DNA from: Candidatus Tectimicrobiota bacterium
GTDB taxonomy: Bacteria; Tectomicrobia; Entotheonellia; Entotheonellales; Entotheonellaceae
Length of the DNA stretch: 64,000 nt
Direction of reading: 5' to 3'
NCBI GenBank assembly: GCA_026005175.1
Contig: BPKO01000009.1
Location: 95,459 to 159,458 of the forward strand
Shown: positions 18,089 to 26,206 of the stretch, piece by piece
How the letters are laid out: the number at the start of each line of letters is the position of its first letter
How positions within the stretch are numbered: the first letter of the stretch is position 1
The notes under the pieces: generated by a model
The model's database searches: none
What the model saw: only the letters and a program-made list of their open reading frames with translations
Told to the model about the DNA's origin: nothing
Translations under genes and position numbers: made by a program

Positions 18089-18708
18089 AGCAGCAGGCGC
18101 AGGTGCTCCCAGCCCGGCCCGTAGAGGTCGTCTTCGGAGAGGCCGTCTTCGGCGCTGCCGGGCACCACGTAGGCGGCGTCGGCCTGAATGGTGCGGGGGT
18201 CAAGGCGGGTGAGCCCCTGCACCAGGGCCACAAATGTCTCTTTGTGGTAGGCCTCGTCCTCGCTCTCCACCGCCTCTGCCGGCGGGTAAGGCTCGTCAAG
18301 AAGGAAGAGCAGGGTCACCACCACGTAGTCTTTGCGCTTGGAGGTGCGGCGCACCTCGTCGATGTCTTCACCCAGCTCTTCTTCCTCGGTGGCCAGGCCG
18401 CTTTCGATCTCGTCTACCCAGGTGTTGAACTCTTCAACCGCGGCATCGGGGTCGTCAAGGTACTCCCAGTAGCCATAAGTCCAAAAAAGCTCCGACTCTT
18501 CGAGGAGGGCGACGAAGCGCTTGAGAAAGCGGCGCTTTTCCTGCACCGTCTCGTCGGCGGTGCGCGACTCTTCCAGGATGCGGGCAAAGCGCGCGCGCAG
18601 GGTGTCCTCGCCAAAGCACTTGATGGCCAGCTGCAAGCCGAAGAAGTACGTATCCGAAGGGCCACCGAACCAGCGGCTCAGCTTGCCCAGAAAGCCCCGT
18701 CTGGCCAT
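18085..18708 (-). CDS. DUF1517 family protein
   Basis: Protein of 207 residues, start at 18708 with AGGAGAAGCACC upstream. It fits DUF1517: a helical region with LLEESELFWTYGYWEY (family pattern of a helix ending in an aromatic-rich turn), the strand KDYVVVTLLFLL, and the C-terminal pattern VVPGSAEDGLSEDDLYG followed by a final leucine-rich turn. It has no signal peptide. The function is unknown; in cyanobacteria and plants related proteins follow a Gly-rich membrane segment. Here the gene just upstream encodes a lipoprotein with a Gly/Arg-rich tail, as if the two halves were split. It is the last gene of the minus-strand cluster. Confidence 0.7.
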   Translation of the reverse strand: MARRGFLGKLSRWFGGPSDTYFFGLQLAIKCFGEDTLRARFARILEESRTADETVQEKRRFLKRFVALLEESELFWTYGYWEYLDDPDAAVEEFNTWVDEIESGLATEEEELGEDIDEVRRTSKRKDYVVVTLLFLLDEPYPPAEAVESEDEAYHKETFVALVQGLTRLDPRTIQADAAYVVPGSAEDGLSEDDLYGPGWEHLRLLL

Positions 18709-18718
18709 GGTGCTTCTC

Positions 18719-20056
18719 CTAGCCGCCAAAGGACCAGCCGCGGCCAAAGGAGCCGGAGCGGCCAAAAGGCACGCGCCCGCGGCGTGCCGTGGTGCCCAAC
18801 CTCCCCCGCCCCAGACCGGTGACGCGGCCGCCGCTGGTGCGCACGGTGACGCGGCCAAAGCCCGAGGGCTTTCGCCGCCCTACCCCAGGGCGGCCGCCCA
18901 CGCGGGTGCCGCTAAACACCGTGGGGCGCGGGCGCGGCTGGTAGCGCGGGGGACGAAAGGGCGGCGGCGAAGTGCGCCCCAAGGTGATGGGCTCGCCGTA
19001 GCCCGGATAATACGAAGCCGTCGGCCGCGGCGCCAGGAAAGAATACAGCAGCAAGAAGGCCAGGTGCGACTGCAAATCGCCGCCGTAGTAGTAGTGCACC
19101 TCGCGCGCCGGGCGCGGGGTGCCGTCGGGCCCTTCCCGGGTCACTGTCTGCACCACCCGGCGCAAGTCGCTCAGCGGCAGCATGGCCACTTGCAAGCCGG
19201 CCTCGCGGTACTCGACAAACTCATCGTTAATGTCGTCGCTTTCTTCTTTCTGGGAGCGGTCGGGCACGATGTAGAGAACGTGCTTGATGCCGCGCTGCTG
19301 CAGCGCCGGAGCGCGCGGGATGCTCGCCAGGTAGCGGTTGTCGAACTGCCGGCCGTCGTCGGTGTAGGGGCTCAGGCGCTGGTTGTCGAGCAGCATTAGC
19401 CCCGGGGCCTCTGGTGGCAGGTTGGCCTGCTGCTGCTCGACGTAGGCCGCATAGTAAAGCAGTGCCCCCAGCGTTTCGTGGCTGCGCACCACCCCGTAGG
19501 GGTGGGGCCAGTTGTCAAAGCCCAGGATGAGGTCGGCCCACCCTGCCAGCCCGGCGCCAAAGGCCACCGCCTCGGGGCCGGGCAAGTCGGCAATGAAGAA
19601 CGTCTCGCGGCCGCGGGTCACCTGGCTCAGAAGGTCGCGGCGCAGGGTCTCGCCGCGGGCAAAGGCTTCGGCCATGGCGCTGGTGAAGACCGGCCGCACC
19701 TGCTGGCGCAGGCTGCTCGCCTGCAGGGCCTGCACCAGGGTGGGAAGCATGAAAGGCTGCCAGGTCTCGGTGCGCGGCCGCCAGGCAGCCAGCAGGCGGG
19801 TGGGGTCGGTGTAGCGCCGCCACTGCTCGGAACCGGTGGCGTCGTGCCCCGTAGCGCCAAGGAAAAAGAGGCGGCTGCTTTCGGCCCCCACGTTCCAGCC
19901 GTGCTGCTGCTGCACCGCCAGCGCCTCGGCGCTTATTTCTTCTTCCCGGCTGCAGCCGTTCAGGCTCAGCAGCGCCGCAAAGGCCAGCGCCCCCTTGCTG
20001 AAGGTGCGGCGGTCCATGGCTTGCCACCACTGCCACGGCGGGGTCGCCTGCGCCAT
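18719..20056 (-). CDS. Lipoprotein with Gly/Arg-rich C-terminus
   Basis: Protein of 445 residues starting at ATG 20056 (GGAGGTAAAG ribosome site). After a short charged stretch (MDRRTFSKG) a hydrophobic helix ends in the lipobox LNGC, so the mature protein should be lipid-anchored outside the membrane. The middle (VLYIVPDRSQKEESDDIN, YYYGGDLQSHLAFLLLYSFLA) is not assigned. The last 90 residues are low-complexity Gly/Arg/Pro/Ser, ending in a GRGWSFGG-type repeat. It begins two bases after the ATP-grasp gene stop and ends 11 bases before DUF1517. By position it may replace the YjfM/YgiB-type lipoprotein found beside related ATP-grasp enzymes in enterobacteria. Confidence 0.75.
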   Translation of the reverse strand: MAQATPPWQWWQAMDRRTFSKGALAFAALLSLNGCSREEEISAEALAVQQQHGWNVGAESSRLFFLGATGHDATGSEQWRRYTDPTRLLAAWRPRTETWQPFMLPTLVQALQASSLRQQVRPVFTSAMAEAFARGETLRRDLLSQVTRGRETFFIADLPGPEAVAFGAGLAGWADLILGFDNWPHPYGVVRSHETLGALLYYAAYVEQQQANLPPEAPGLMLLDNQRLSPYTDDGRQFDNRYLASIPRAPALQQRGIKHVLYIVPDRSQKEESDDINDEFVEYREAGLQVAMLPLSDLRRVVQTVTREGPDGTPRPAREVHYYYGGDLQSHLAFLLLYSFLAPRPTASYYPGYGEPITLGRTSPPPFRPPRYQPRPRPTVFSGTRVGGRPGVGRRKPSGFGRVTVRTSGGRVTGLGRGRLGTTARRGRVPFGRSGSFGRGWSFGG

Positions 20057-20058
20057 CT

Positions 20059-21270
20059 TTACCTCCGCGCAACGAACGTCGGGGCCGTCAGCGCCGTCTC
20101 GTCGGTGGTGCCGCGCGCCAGCCGCGTGAAGAAGCCGGCGCTGCGGCCACCCACAAGGAAGACGCCGAAGTTGGGCAAAGTGCCGTCGGGCTCGGGCTGC
20201 ACCTCGAAGAAGCGCTGGCACACCCAGGCCTCGGGCCGCGCGCTGGCCACCGCTTCTTGCCACTCGGCTTCGCTGACAAACGGCCCGCACACCGTTTCTT
20301 CCCCTTCGCAGCCGTAAGCCGACTTGAGTACCCAGCGGTGGCGCTGCCGGCGCAGCACCTCGCGGGGAACCTGCTCCAGGCGGTACGTCTCGGGCAGATA
20401 GCGGCGGATCCAGCGCCGCGCCCGGGGCGAAAAGCGCTGCTGCTCCTCCCACAGGAAGGCCAGCGCGCGTTTGTTCTGGGTGAGCACCGCGCCAAAGGGG
20501 TTGACCACCGTCACCTTGCCCGCGTAGGCGGCCTCCAGCAGCAGCCGCAGTGGCGCCACCAGCGGCTCGGGGTCGGGATAAGGCGGGGCGTGGCGCCACA
20601 CCGCCTGCCGCTCTCCCCACCAGTCGGTCTTGTAGTGGCGAAGCACCAGCTCCACCGGCTCGCCAAACAGCCCCACCCCCTCGCCGCAGGGGTGCAGGTT
20701 GTAAGGAGAGCCAAGGACCACGTGGCAGCCGCGCGCCGCGAGCCAGCGCCGGTAAAGGGTGATCATCCCCAGGTCTTCGGTGAACTCGGTGGGGTAGACG
20801 ATCCCCACCCGCCGGGGGGCGCGGCCGCCGTGGGCGGCCACCAGCATGCGCCAGAAGGCCTGGGGCAGGCCGCGGTTGGGGTCGCGCACCGCGCCGTGGT
20901 AAGGGCGCAGCAGGCGATTGAGGAGCACCGCCTCGGGCTGGCCGCTGGGGGTGTCGCTGTTGACTTCGGCGCAGCGGAGGCGACCGTCGCGGCAAAAAAA
21001 GAGGTCGGCGCGGGCAATGCCGTGCCATTCCCCCTGTGCGGCAAACCACATCAGCTTCTGGTACGGGGTAAGGTGAAAGAAGGTGTCGAGCCAGCGCGGC
21101 TGCGCCCACACCAGGCTGACCAGCTCCTGGTAGAGGGCACCGAGGCGCTCGGCGGCCCGCCGCAGGGCGCGCGCTTGGGCCGGAGACAACACCACCCCCT
21201 CTAGGCGAAAGCGCGGCTCACCGTCGCTCCAAGCGTCGGTGAGCACCCCCTGGCTGTAGAGCACCTGCAC
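20059..21270 (-). CDS. Glutathionylspermidine synthase-family ATP-grasp ligase (YjfC/YgiC-like)
   Basis: ATP-grasp peptide or amide ligase of 403 residues. Visible features are LFFCRDGRLRCAEVNSDTPSGQPEA (the NxDxP-type substrate/metal region), WVLKSAYGCEGEETVCGP (ATP-grasp) and WVCQRFFEVQPEPDG. Family members join a glycine or peptide carboxyl to an amine; whether this one acts on spermidine is not known, since most bacterial YjfC-type proteins have no glutathionylspermidine activity. The GTG at 21270 is the first usable start, but family similarity extends a few codons upstream (PRYGDF), so the real start may be unusual. It follows DUF350, an arrangement known from the enterobacterial yjf genes. 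Confidence 0.85.
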   Translation of the reverse strand: MQVLYSQGVLTDAWSDGEPRFRLEGVVLSPAQARALRRAAERLGALYQELVSLVWAQPRWLDTFFHLTPYQKLMWFAAQGEWHGIARADLFFCRDGRLRCAEVNSDTPSGQPEAVLLNRLLRPYHGAVRDPNRGLPQAFWRMLVAAHGGRAPRRVGIVYPTEFTEDLGMITLYRRWLAARGCHVVLGSPYNLHPCGEGVGLFGEPVELVLRHYKTDWWGERQAVWRHAPPYPDPEPLVAPLRLLLEAAYAGKVTVVNPFGAVLTQNKRALAFLWEEQQRFSPRARRWIRRYLPETYRLEQVPREVLRRQRHRWVLKSAYGCEGEETVCGPFVSEAEWQEAVASARPEAWVCQRFFEVQPEPDGTLPNFGVFLVGGRSAGFFTRLARGTTDETALTAPTFVARR

Positions 21271-21346
21271 GAAGTCGCCGTAGCGCGGCAGGGAAGCCGC
21301 CCGCGTGCCGGGGCGCCTGCACGGCCACTGCCACCGCCACTTCCCC

Positions 21347-22186
21347 CTAAAACATGAACGTCAGAAACAGCGCGGTGGCCACGTAGGCCACCGCCTCCAT
21401 GAAGCCGGCAGCCACGTTGCGGTCTCGCGCCACCTCCTCGTCGAGCAGGCTGCCGCGCCAGCGCAGCGGGCCACCCAGCAGCAGCGTCTGCACCACCACC
21501 TGCCGCACCGGGTAAAACAGCGCCACAAACGCCAGGGCCAGGAGGAAATGAAGAAGCGACTCCCCCAGCCCCAGGTAATCCCCGGAAACGGCCCAGGCCA
21601 CCACGATGCCCACCCCCACCAGCAGCCCGGCCAGGGCCAGGCCGGTGGCCAGGTTGCCGGCAGCGATCTCGCGCACGTCGTCGTAGCCGGTAAGCCAGCG
21701 AAAGACGTACGTCACGCCCAGCAGCGCCAGCTGCCCGAGGACAAAGAAAAGCAGCAGGATCCCGAAGCCACCCCCTTCCCCGCTCAAGGCGCCGCTGTAG
21801 GTCAAGCTGGTGGCGGCGTAAACGGCGGCCACCACCACCGCGGCAGCCACGTTGCGCGCTTCTAGCTGCGGCCGCACCGGCATGCCCAAGAACACGCGGC
21901 AAGTGCCCAGGGCCACGGCGGTAAGCAGCACGATGCCCACCCCGCCGTAAAGCAGCACGTCGAGCACGTCCTGCCACAGGCCGCGGCTTGGGGCGCTGAG
22001 CAGCACGGCGATGGTCCACACCACGCCAAAGAGGTAGCCGGCCACGGCCAGGCCAATGGCGGGATTGTCGTGGTCGGTCAGCAAGTCGCGCAGGGTATGG
22101 CCGTAGAGCCACTGCAGCACCCAGCGGGCCACCGCGGTAAGAAAAAGCGCCGCCAGGATGACAAAGAGCGCCTCGAGGGGACTCAC
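21347..22186 (-). CDS. DUF350 family membrane protein
   Basis: Integral membrane protein of 279 residues with about eight hydrophobic segments arranged as two repeats. Each repeat has the DUF350 signature in which a charged Asn/Glu turn precedes a glycine-rich helix: DHDNPAIGLAVAGYLFGVVW near residues 38-57 and EIAAGNLATGLALAGLLVGVG later. The GTG start at 22186 overlaps the epoxide hydrolase stop by four bases. Enterobacterial YjfL is the single-repeat relative; the partner ATP-grasp gene follows. The role is thought to be in a membrane-linked peptide ligation or stress system, but this is inference. Confidence 0.85.
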   Translation of the reverse strand: MSPLEALFVILAALFLTAVARWVLQWLYGHTLRDLLTDHDNPAIGLAVAGYLFGVVWTIAVLLSAPSRGLWQDVLDVLLYGGVGIVLLTAVALGTCRVFLGMPVRPQLEARNVAAAVVVAAVYAATSLTYSGALSGEGGGFGILLLFFVLGQLALLGVTYVFRWLTGYDDVREIAAGNLATGLALAGLLVGVGIVVAWAVSGDYLGLGESLLHFLLALAFVALFYPVRQVVVQTLLLGGPLRWRGSLLDEEVARDRNVAAGFMEAVAYVATALFLTFMF

Positions 22187-23352
22187 GGCGGGGCCCCTCC
22201 GCTGCGCAGGGTGCGGAAAAAGGCGCGCAGGTCGGCCACCAGGGCGGCAGGCTCTTCCAGGGCGGCAAAGTGGCCGCCGGCCGGCATGGGCGTCCAGCGC
22301 TGCAGGTTGCACACCCGCGCCGCCCACTCCCGCGGGGGGCGCAGGATTTCGCGGGGAAAGGCGGCCACCGCGGTGGGCACGGCGATGCGCTCGCCGCGGC
22401 CCAGGCGCCAGGGGTGGTGGTAGAGCTGGTAGTAAAGCCAGAAGGAGCTGTTGATGCTCTGCGTTACCCAGTAAAGCATGATGGTGGTAAGCAGGGCGTC
22501 CTTGCTCACCCGGCGCTCCAGGTCGCCGCCGCAGTCGGTCCAGGCGTAGAACTTCTCGGTGATCCACGCCGCCAGGCCCACCGGCGAGTCGGTGAGGGCG
22601 TAGGCCAGCGTTTGCGGCTTGGTGCCCTGGATCCACTGGTAGCCTGCCTCTTCGCGGCGAAAGGCCTCGGCCTCTTTGAGAAACGCCGCTTCTGCCGGGG
22701 ACAGGTCGGTGCGCTCGCTGGGGTGCGGGGCCACCGGCACCATGGTGAGGTGGATGCCGAGGAGGTGCTCGGGGTAGGCATAGCCCAGCCGCGCCGCCAG
22801 AAAGGCGCCCCAGTCGCCGCCGTGGGCGGCAAAGCGCGAATAGCCCAGCACCTCTACCATCAGCCGCTGCAGCAGGGCTGCCATTTCTTCTAGATCGAGG
22901 CGGCGCTGGTGGGGGACGTGTGAAAAGGCGTAGCCTGGCAGCGAAGGCACCACCACGGAAAAGGCGTCGGCGGCGTCGCCGCCGTGGGCCGCCGGGTTGG
23001 TAAGGGGTTCGATGACGGAGAGGAACTCGTAAACCGAGCTCGGCCAGCCGTGCAGGAGAAGCAGCGGCAGCGGCGCCGGCCCCTGCCCCGGCTGGTGAAT
23101 GAAGTGCAGGGTGACGTCGCCGAGCTGCACGCGGTACTGCGGGAAGCGGTTGAGCAGCCGCTCCTGGGCGCGCCAGTCGTACGTGTGTTGCCAGTAGGCC
23201 ACCAGCGCTTGCAAGTAGGCCAGATTGGTGCCGTACTGCCAGCCCGAATGCGGGATCTCGTCAGGCCAGCGGGTGCGCGCCAGCCGCTGGCGCAGGTCTT
23301 CCAGCACCGCCTCGGGCACGTCGATGGTAAAAGGTTGCGGCAGCGGTGGCAT
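22183..23352 (-). CDS. Epoxide hydrolase, alpha/beta-hydrolase fold
   Basis: Protein of 389 residues with an EHN-type N-terminal lid region (FTIDVPEAVLEDLRQRLARTRWP) followed by an alpha/beta hydrolase. The oxyanion motif HGWPSS and the nucleophile aspartate in HGGDWGAFLAARLG are visible, together with the family tail motif PMPAGGHFAALEEP containing the catalytic histidine. It resembles microsomal and juvenile-hormone epoxide hydrolases, which open epoxides to diols. It is six bases downstream of the PC4-like gene and overlaps the DUF350 start, so it is part of the same transcript, though its chemical link to the neighbours is unclear. Confidence 0.92.
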   Translation of the reverse strand: MPPLPQPFTIDVPEAVLEDLRQRLARTRWPDEIPHSGWQYGTNLAYLQALVAYWQHTYDWRAQERLLNRFPQYRVQLGDVTLHFIHQPGQGPAPLPLLLLHGWPSSVYEFLSVIEPLTNPAAHGGDAADAFSVVVPSLPGYAFSHVPHQRRLDLEEMAALLQRLMVEVLGYSRFAAHGGDWGAFLAARLGYAYPEHLLGIHLTMVPVAPHPSERTDLSPAEAAFLKEAEAFRREEAGYQWIQGTKPQTLAYALTDSPVGLAAWITEKFYAWTDCGGDLERRVSKDALLTTIMLYWVTQSINSSFWLYYQLYHHPWRLGRGERIAVPTAVAAFPREILRPPREWAARVCNLQRWTPMPAGGHFAALEEPAALVADLRAFFRTLRSGGAPP

Positions 23353-23358
23353 GGCGGC

Positions 23359-23637
23359 TCATTCCTCGGCGGCGTCCACGGGCAGGGCCTCTTCGAGCGC
23401 TTCTGGGGTCAGCAGCTTGCGCGCCAGGAGGGCCTTTTCCAAGGACAGCAGGGCCTTCTTGAGCTCGGGGTAGAGGCCCACGGCCAGCGACACCCCCTTG
23501 CGCGTGGGGCGGTACTGGCCCTCGTCGTCGCTATAGTAAACGCGGATGTCGAGCAGCTTGTGGCCGCGGTACTCGGTTAGCGACACGCGCACCACTTCGG
23601 TGGCATTCTTCTCAAACTGGGCAATGAGCTCGTCCAT
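23359..23637 (-). CDS. Transcriptional coactivator p15 (PC4)-like protein
   Basis: Protein of 92 residues. The core VVRVSLTEYRGHKLLDIRVYYSDDEG followed by YRPTRKGVSLAVGLYPELKKALLSLEKAL matches the PC4 fold: a curved four-strand sheet and a helix that binds single-stranded DNA as a dimer. Bacterial PC4-like proteins are thought to influence transcription or single-strand DNA handling. The acidic C-terminus (EEALPVDAAEE) is extra. It lies between the trans-sulfuration enzyme and the epoxide hydrolase. Confidence 0.85.
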   Translation of the reverse strand: MDELIAQFEKNATEVVRVSLTEYRGHKLLDIRVYYSDDEGQYRPTRKGVSLAVGLYPELKKALLSLEKALLARKLLTPEALEEALPVDAAEE

Positions 23638-23677
23638 AGGCTTCCTTTTTTGCGCCTTTGGGGGCGTCGCGCTTCCC

Positions 23678-24868
23678 TTACAGGCACACTTTGAGCGCCT
23701 GTTCCACGTCGGCCAGTACGTCCTCGGTGTCCTCGATGCCGGCGGCGTAGCGCACCAGGGAGTCGCTGATGCCCAGGCGCTGGCGCTCTTCTGGCGTCAG
23801 CTCGTAGTACGACATGAGGGCTGGCTGCTCCACCAGGCTTTCTACGCCGCCCAGGCTCGGCGCGATGTAGGGCAGGCGCAAGGCGTCGATAAAGGCGCTG
23901 GTCTGACGCAAGTCGCCGGCCACTTCGAAGCTGACCACGCCGCCAAAGCCGCGCATCTGGCGGCTGGCGATGGCGTGGCTGGGATGGCTTTCGAGTCCCG
24001 GGTAGTAGACGCGCCGCACTTTGGGATGGCTCTCGAGGAAGCGGGCCAGGGCCATGCCGTTGGCGTTGTGGCGCTGCATGCGCAGGGCAAACGTCTTCAG
24101 GCCGCGCAGCAGCAAGTAGGCGGTGTGGGGATCGGTAATGCCGCCGAGTACCCCTTGCGCTTCGCGCAGGGCGGCGATGAGGCTGGCGCTGCCGGCCACC
24201 ACCCCGGCCAGCAGGTCGTTGTGGCCGCCCAGGTACTTGGTGGCGCTGTGCATCACCAAGTCGATGCCGTAGTCAAGGGGGTTCTGGTTGTAAGGGGTGG
24301 CAAAGGTGCTGTCGATCATGGTGCGCAGGCGGTGGCGGCGGGCGATGTCCGCCAGGCGCTCCAGGTCGACCACGTAGAGGTAGGGGTTGGTCGGCGACTC
24401 GGAAAACAGCAGCCGCGTGTTTTTCTGGATCGCTGCCTCCAAGGCGGCCATGTCCGCTGGCGGCACCACCGTCACTTCCACGCCCCAGCGCCGCAGCATC
24501 GTGTCGCAGAACTGCCGCGTGCGCCGGTAGACATCGGCGGTGATGATCATGTGCTGGCCGGGCCGCAACATGGTGAGCAGCACCGAGGTGATGGCGCACA
24601 TGCCCGAAGCCCACAGCAGCGCGTCATCGGCGTGCTCGAGCTCGGCCAGCTTGCGCTCGGCCGCCTGCACCGTGGGATTGCCGTAGCGGCCGTACTCGCC
24701 TTTTTCGATGCGCCCTTCTTTGAAGTCGATGAGCTCGGCGGTGTTGCGAAACACGTACGTTGAGGTCTGGTAAATGGGCACGGTGAGCGCGTCGCCAAGG
24801 CGCTGCCGGCGCTCGCCACCGTGCACGGCGCGGGTGCTGATCCCTTGCGGTGGTTTCCCTTGCGACAC
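23678..24868 (-). CDS. Trans-sulfuration PLP enzyme (cystathionine gamma-synthase/lyase family)
   Basis: Cys/Met metabolism PLP enzyme of 396 residues. The start is GTG 24868 with GGAGGG eight bases before it; the protein begins near [14 protein letters not shown], as usual. Motifs are [31 protein letters not shown] and the PLP lysine in [17 protein letters not shown]. It could be cystathionine gamma-synthase, gamma-lyase or methionine gamma-lyase; sequence alone does not separate them. The position next to selD is interesting because these enzymes also accept selenium analogues, but no direct link is shown. A weak hairpin separates it from selD. Confidence 0.9.
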   Translation of the reverse strand: MSQGKPPQGISTRAVHGGERRQRLGDALTVPIYQTSTYVFRNTAELIDFKEGRIEKGEYGRYGNPTVQAAERKLAELEHADDALLWASGMCAITSVLLTMLRPGQHMIITADVYRRTRQFCDTMLRRWGVEVTVVPPADMAALEAAIQKNTRLLFSESPTNPYLYVVDLERLADIARRHRLRTMIDSTFATPYNQNPLDYGIDLVMHSATKYLGGHNDLLAGVVAGSASLIAALREAQGVLGGITDPHTAYLLLRGLKTFALRMQRHNANGMALARFLESHPKVRRVYYPGLESHPSHAIASRQMRGFGGVVSFEVAGDLRQTSAFIDALRLPYIAPSLGGVESLVEQPALMSYYELTPEERQRLGISDSLVRYAAGIEDTEDVLADVEQALKVCL

Positions 24869-24957
24869 CAGCCAACCCTCCAAAAAGAGGCCTCTCCCCT
24901 TCCCTGGCAGTGCGGTTGTGGCGGTATTGACGTGTGCTGGAAAACACGGGGAAGCGG

Positions 24958-24974
24958 AAAAGCCCCGGCTTTTT
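24958..24974 (-). terminator. Possible terminator downstream of selD
   Basis: AAAAGC-CCCG-GCTTTT forms a small hairpin; a second A/T hairpin (CACTT-TTTTT-AAGTG) lies beside it at 24977-24991. They fall between selD and the trans-sulfuration gene. The T-run follows better on the plus strand, so orientation and strength are uncertain. Confidence 0.35.
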
Positions 24975-25070
24975 AGCACTTTTTTTAAGTGGTTGCAATA
25001 CGCCACAAATCAATCCACTGTCCGCTACGGCCGGACCCTCCCCGACGCCGCGGCGGCTCGAGGGCGCAGG

Positions 25071-26120
25071 CTACGGCAGCACGACGAGCTCGGCCGGCCC
25101 GGCCTCCACTTCGCCCACCACCGCTGCGGCGGAGACGCCGCGCGCCTGCAAGGTGGCCACCAGCGCCTCGGCCTGCGCCGGGGGCAAGGCGATGAGCAGC
25201 CCGCCGGAGGTTTGCGGGTCGAACAGCACCCGCACCTGCTCCGGGCTCAGGCGGGGATCGAGCTGCACGTGCCCCTGCGTGTACTCCCGGTTGCTCACGT
25301 CGCCGCGGGTGAGGTAGCCCCGCCTGGCAAAGTAGAGGGCCTCCTCGAAAACGGGGATGGCGGTGGCGCGCAGGCGCAGGCGCACGCCGCTGGCGCGGGC
25401 CATCTCCCAGGCGTGGCCGAGCAGGCCGTTGCCGGTGATGTCGGTGGCCGCATGCACCCCGTGCGCCAGCATCGCCTCGGCTGCCACGTCGTTGAGAGTC
25501 CACATGCTTTCGGCCACCCGCGCCACCAGCTCCGGGGTGCCCTTGCCGGCTTTGAAGGCGGTGGTCAGAATGCCCGTGCCCAGCGGCTTGGTGAGCACCA
25601 GCCAATCGCCAGGGCGGGCGCCGGCGTTGGTGACCACGCGCTCGGGGTGCACAATGCCCGTCACCGCCATGCCGTACTTGAGCTCTTTGTCGGTCACCGT
25701 ATGGCCGCCGATGACCGCCACCCCGGCGGCGGTGGCGCGCTCCTGGCCGCCTTGCAGGATGAGGGCCAGCCCTTCGGGGTCGAGCTTTTCCGGGTAGCAG
25801 ACGATGTTGAGCGCCGTGAGGGGCTTGGCCCCCATGGCGTAGACGTCGCTCAAGGCGTTGGCCGCGGCGATGCGCCCGTAAGTATATGGGTCATCGACGA
25901 TGGGGGTAAAAAAGTCCACCGTCTGCACCAGGGCGAGCTCGTCGCTGAGCCGGTAGACCCCAGCGTCGTCGGCGGTCGACGTCCCCACCAGCACACGCGG
26001 GTCGTGCTGCGGTGGCAACGAAGCCAGCGCTTGCCCCAGCACCGCGGGGCTCATTTTCGAGGCTCAACCCGCACAGGCCACGAGGCTCGTTAGCTTCCAC
26101 TGCTTGGCTTTGGCGCGCAT
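25071..26120 (-). CDS. selD: Selenide, water dikinase SelD, itself containing selenocysteine
   Basis: SelD makes selenophosphate from selenide and ATP, the selenium donor for Sec-tRNA and selenouridine. The frame from ATG 26120 (AGGAGATGCT ribosome site) runs through an in-frame TGA at 26066-26064 and gives 349 residues. The TGA is residue 19 in the motif C-A-G-U-A-S-K, exactly where other SelD enzymes have the active Cys or Sec; the catalytic lysine follows three residues later (K22). Later motifs are DDAGVY, the metal site TVDFFTPIVDDPYTYGRIAAANALSDVYAMG, and GGHTVTDKELKYG. A start at 26054 after the TGA would remove the active site. A SECIS-like hairpin follows the TGA. selA, selB and selC are not in the window. 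Confidence 0.93.
26033..26066 (-). promoter_or_regulatory. Sec UGA codon and SECIS-like hairpin of selD
   Basis: On the minus strand, the TGA at 26066-26064 is followed after 13 bases by GCCCC (26050-26046), the loop GCGGTGCT and GGGGC (26037-26033). The loop shares GTGCT with the UGSC element. Confidence 0.65.
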
Positions 26121-26147
26121 AGCATCTCCTTGCGTCGGTAGCACTTC

Positions 26148-26176
26148 ATTATACAGTCCCCGGCGCAAAACATCAC
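26148..26176 (-). promoter_or_regulatory. Promoter for selD
   Basis: A perfect TATAAT on the minus strand (26153-26148) lies 28 bases before the selD ATG, with a weak -35 GTGATG 17 bases further upstream (26176-26171). It lies in the 86-base gap after the histidine kinase gene. Confidence 0.55.
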
Positions 26177-26206
26177 CCCTGCGGCGGGCGGGGCCGTGGC
26201 AACGCT

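Noticed and set aside
24869..25070. Possible selC (tRNA-Sec) in the gap after selD
   Set aside because: No acceptor stem pair, T-loop sequence or TCA anticodon arm in a tRNA-like arrangement could be found on either strand.
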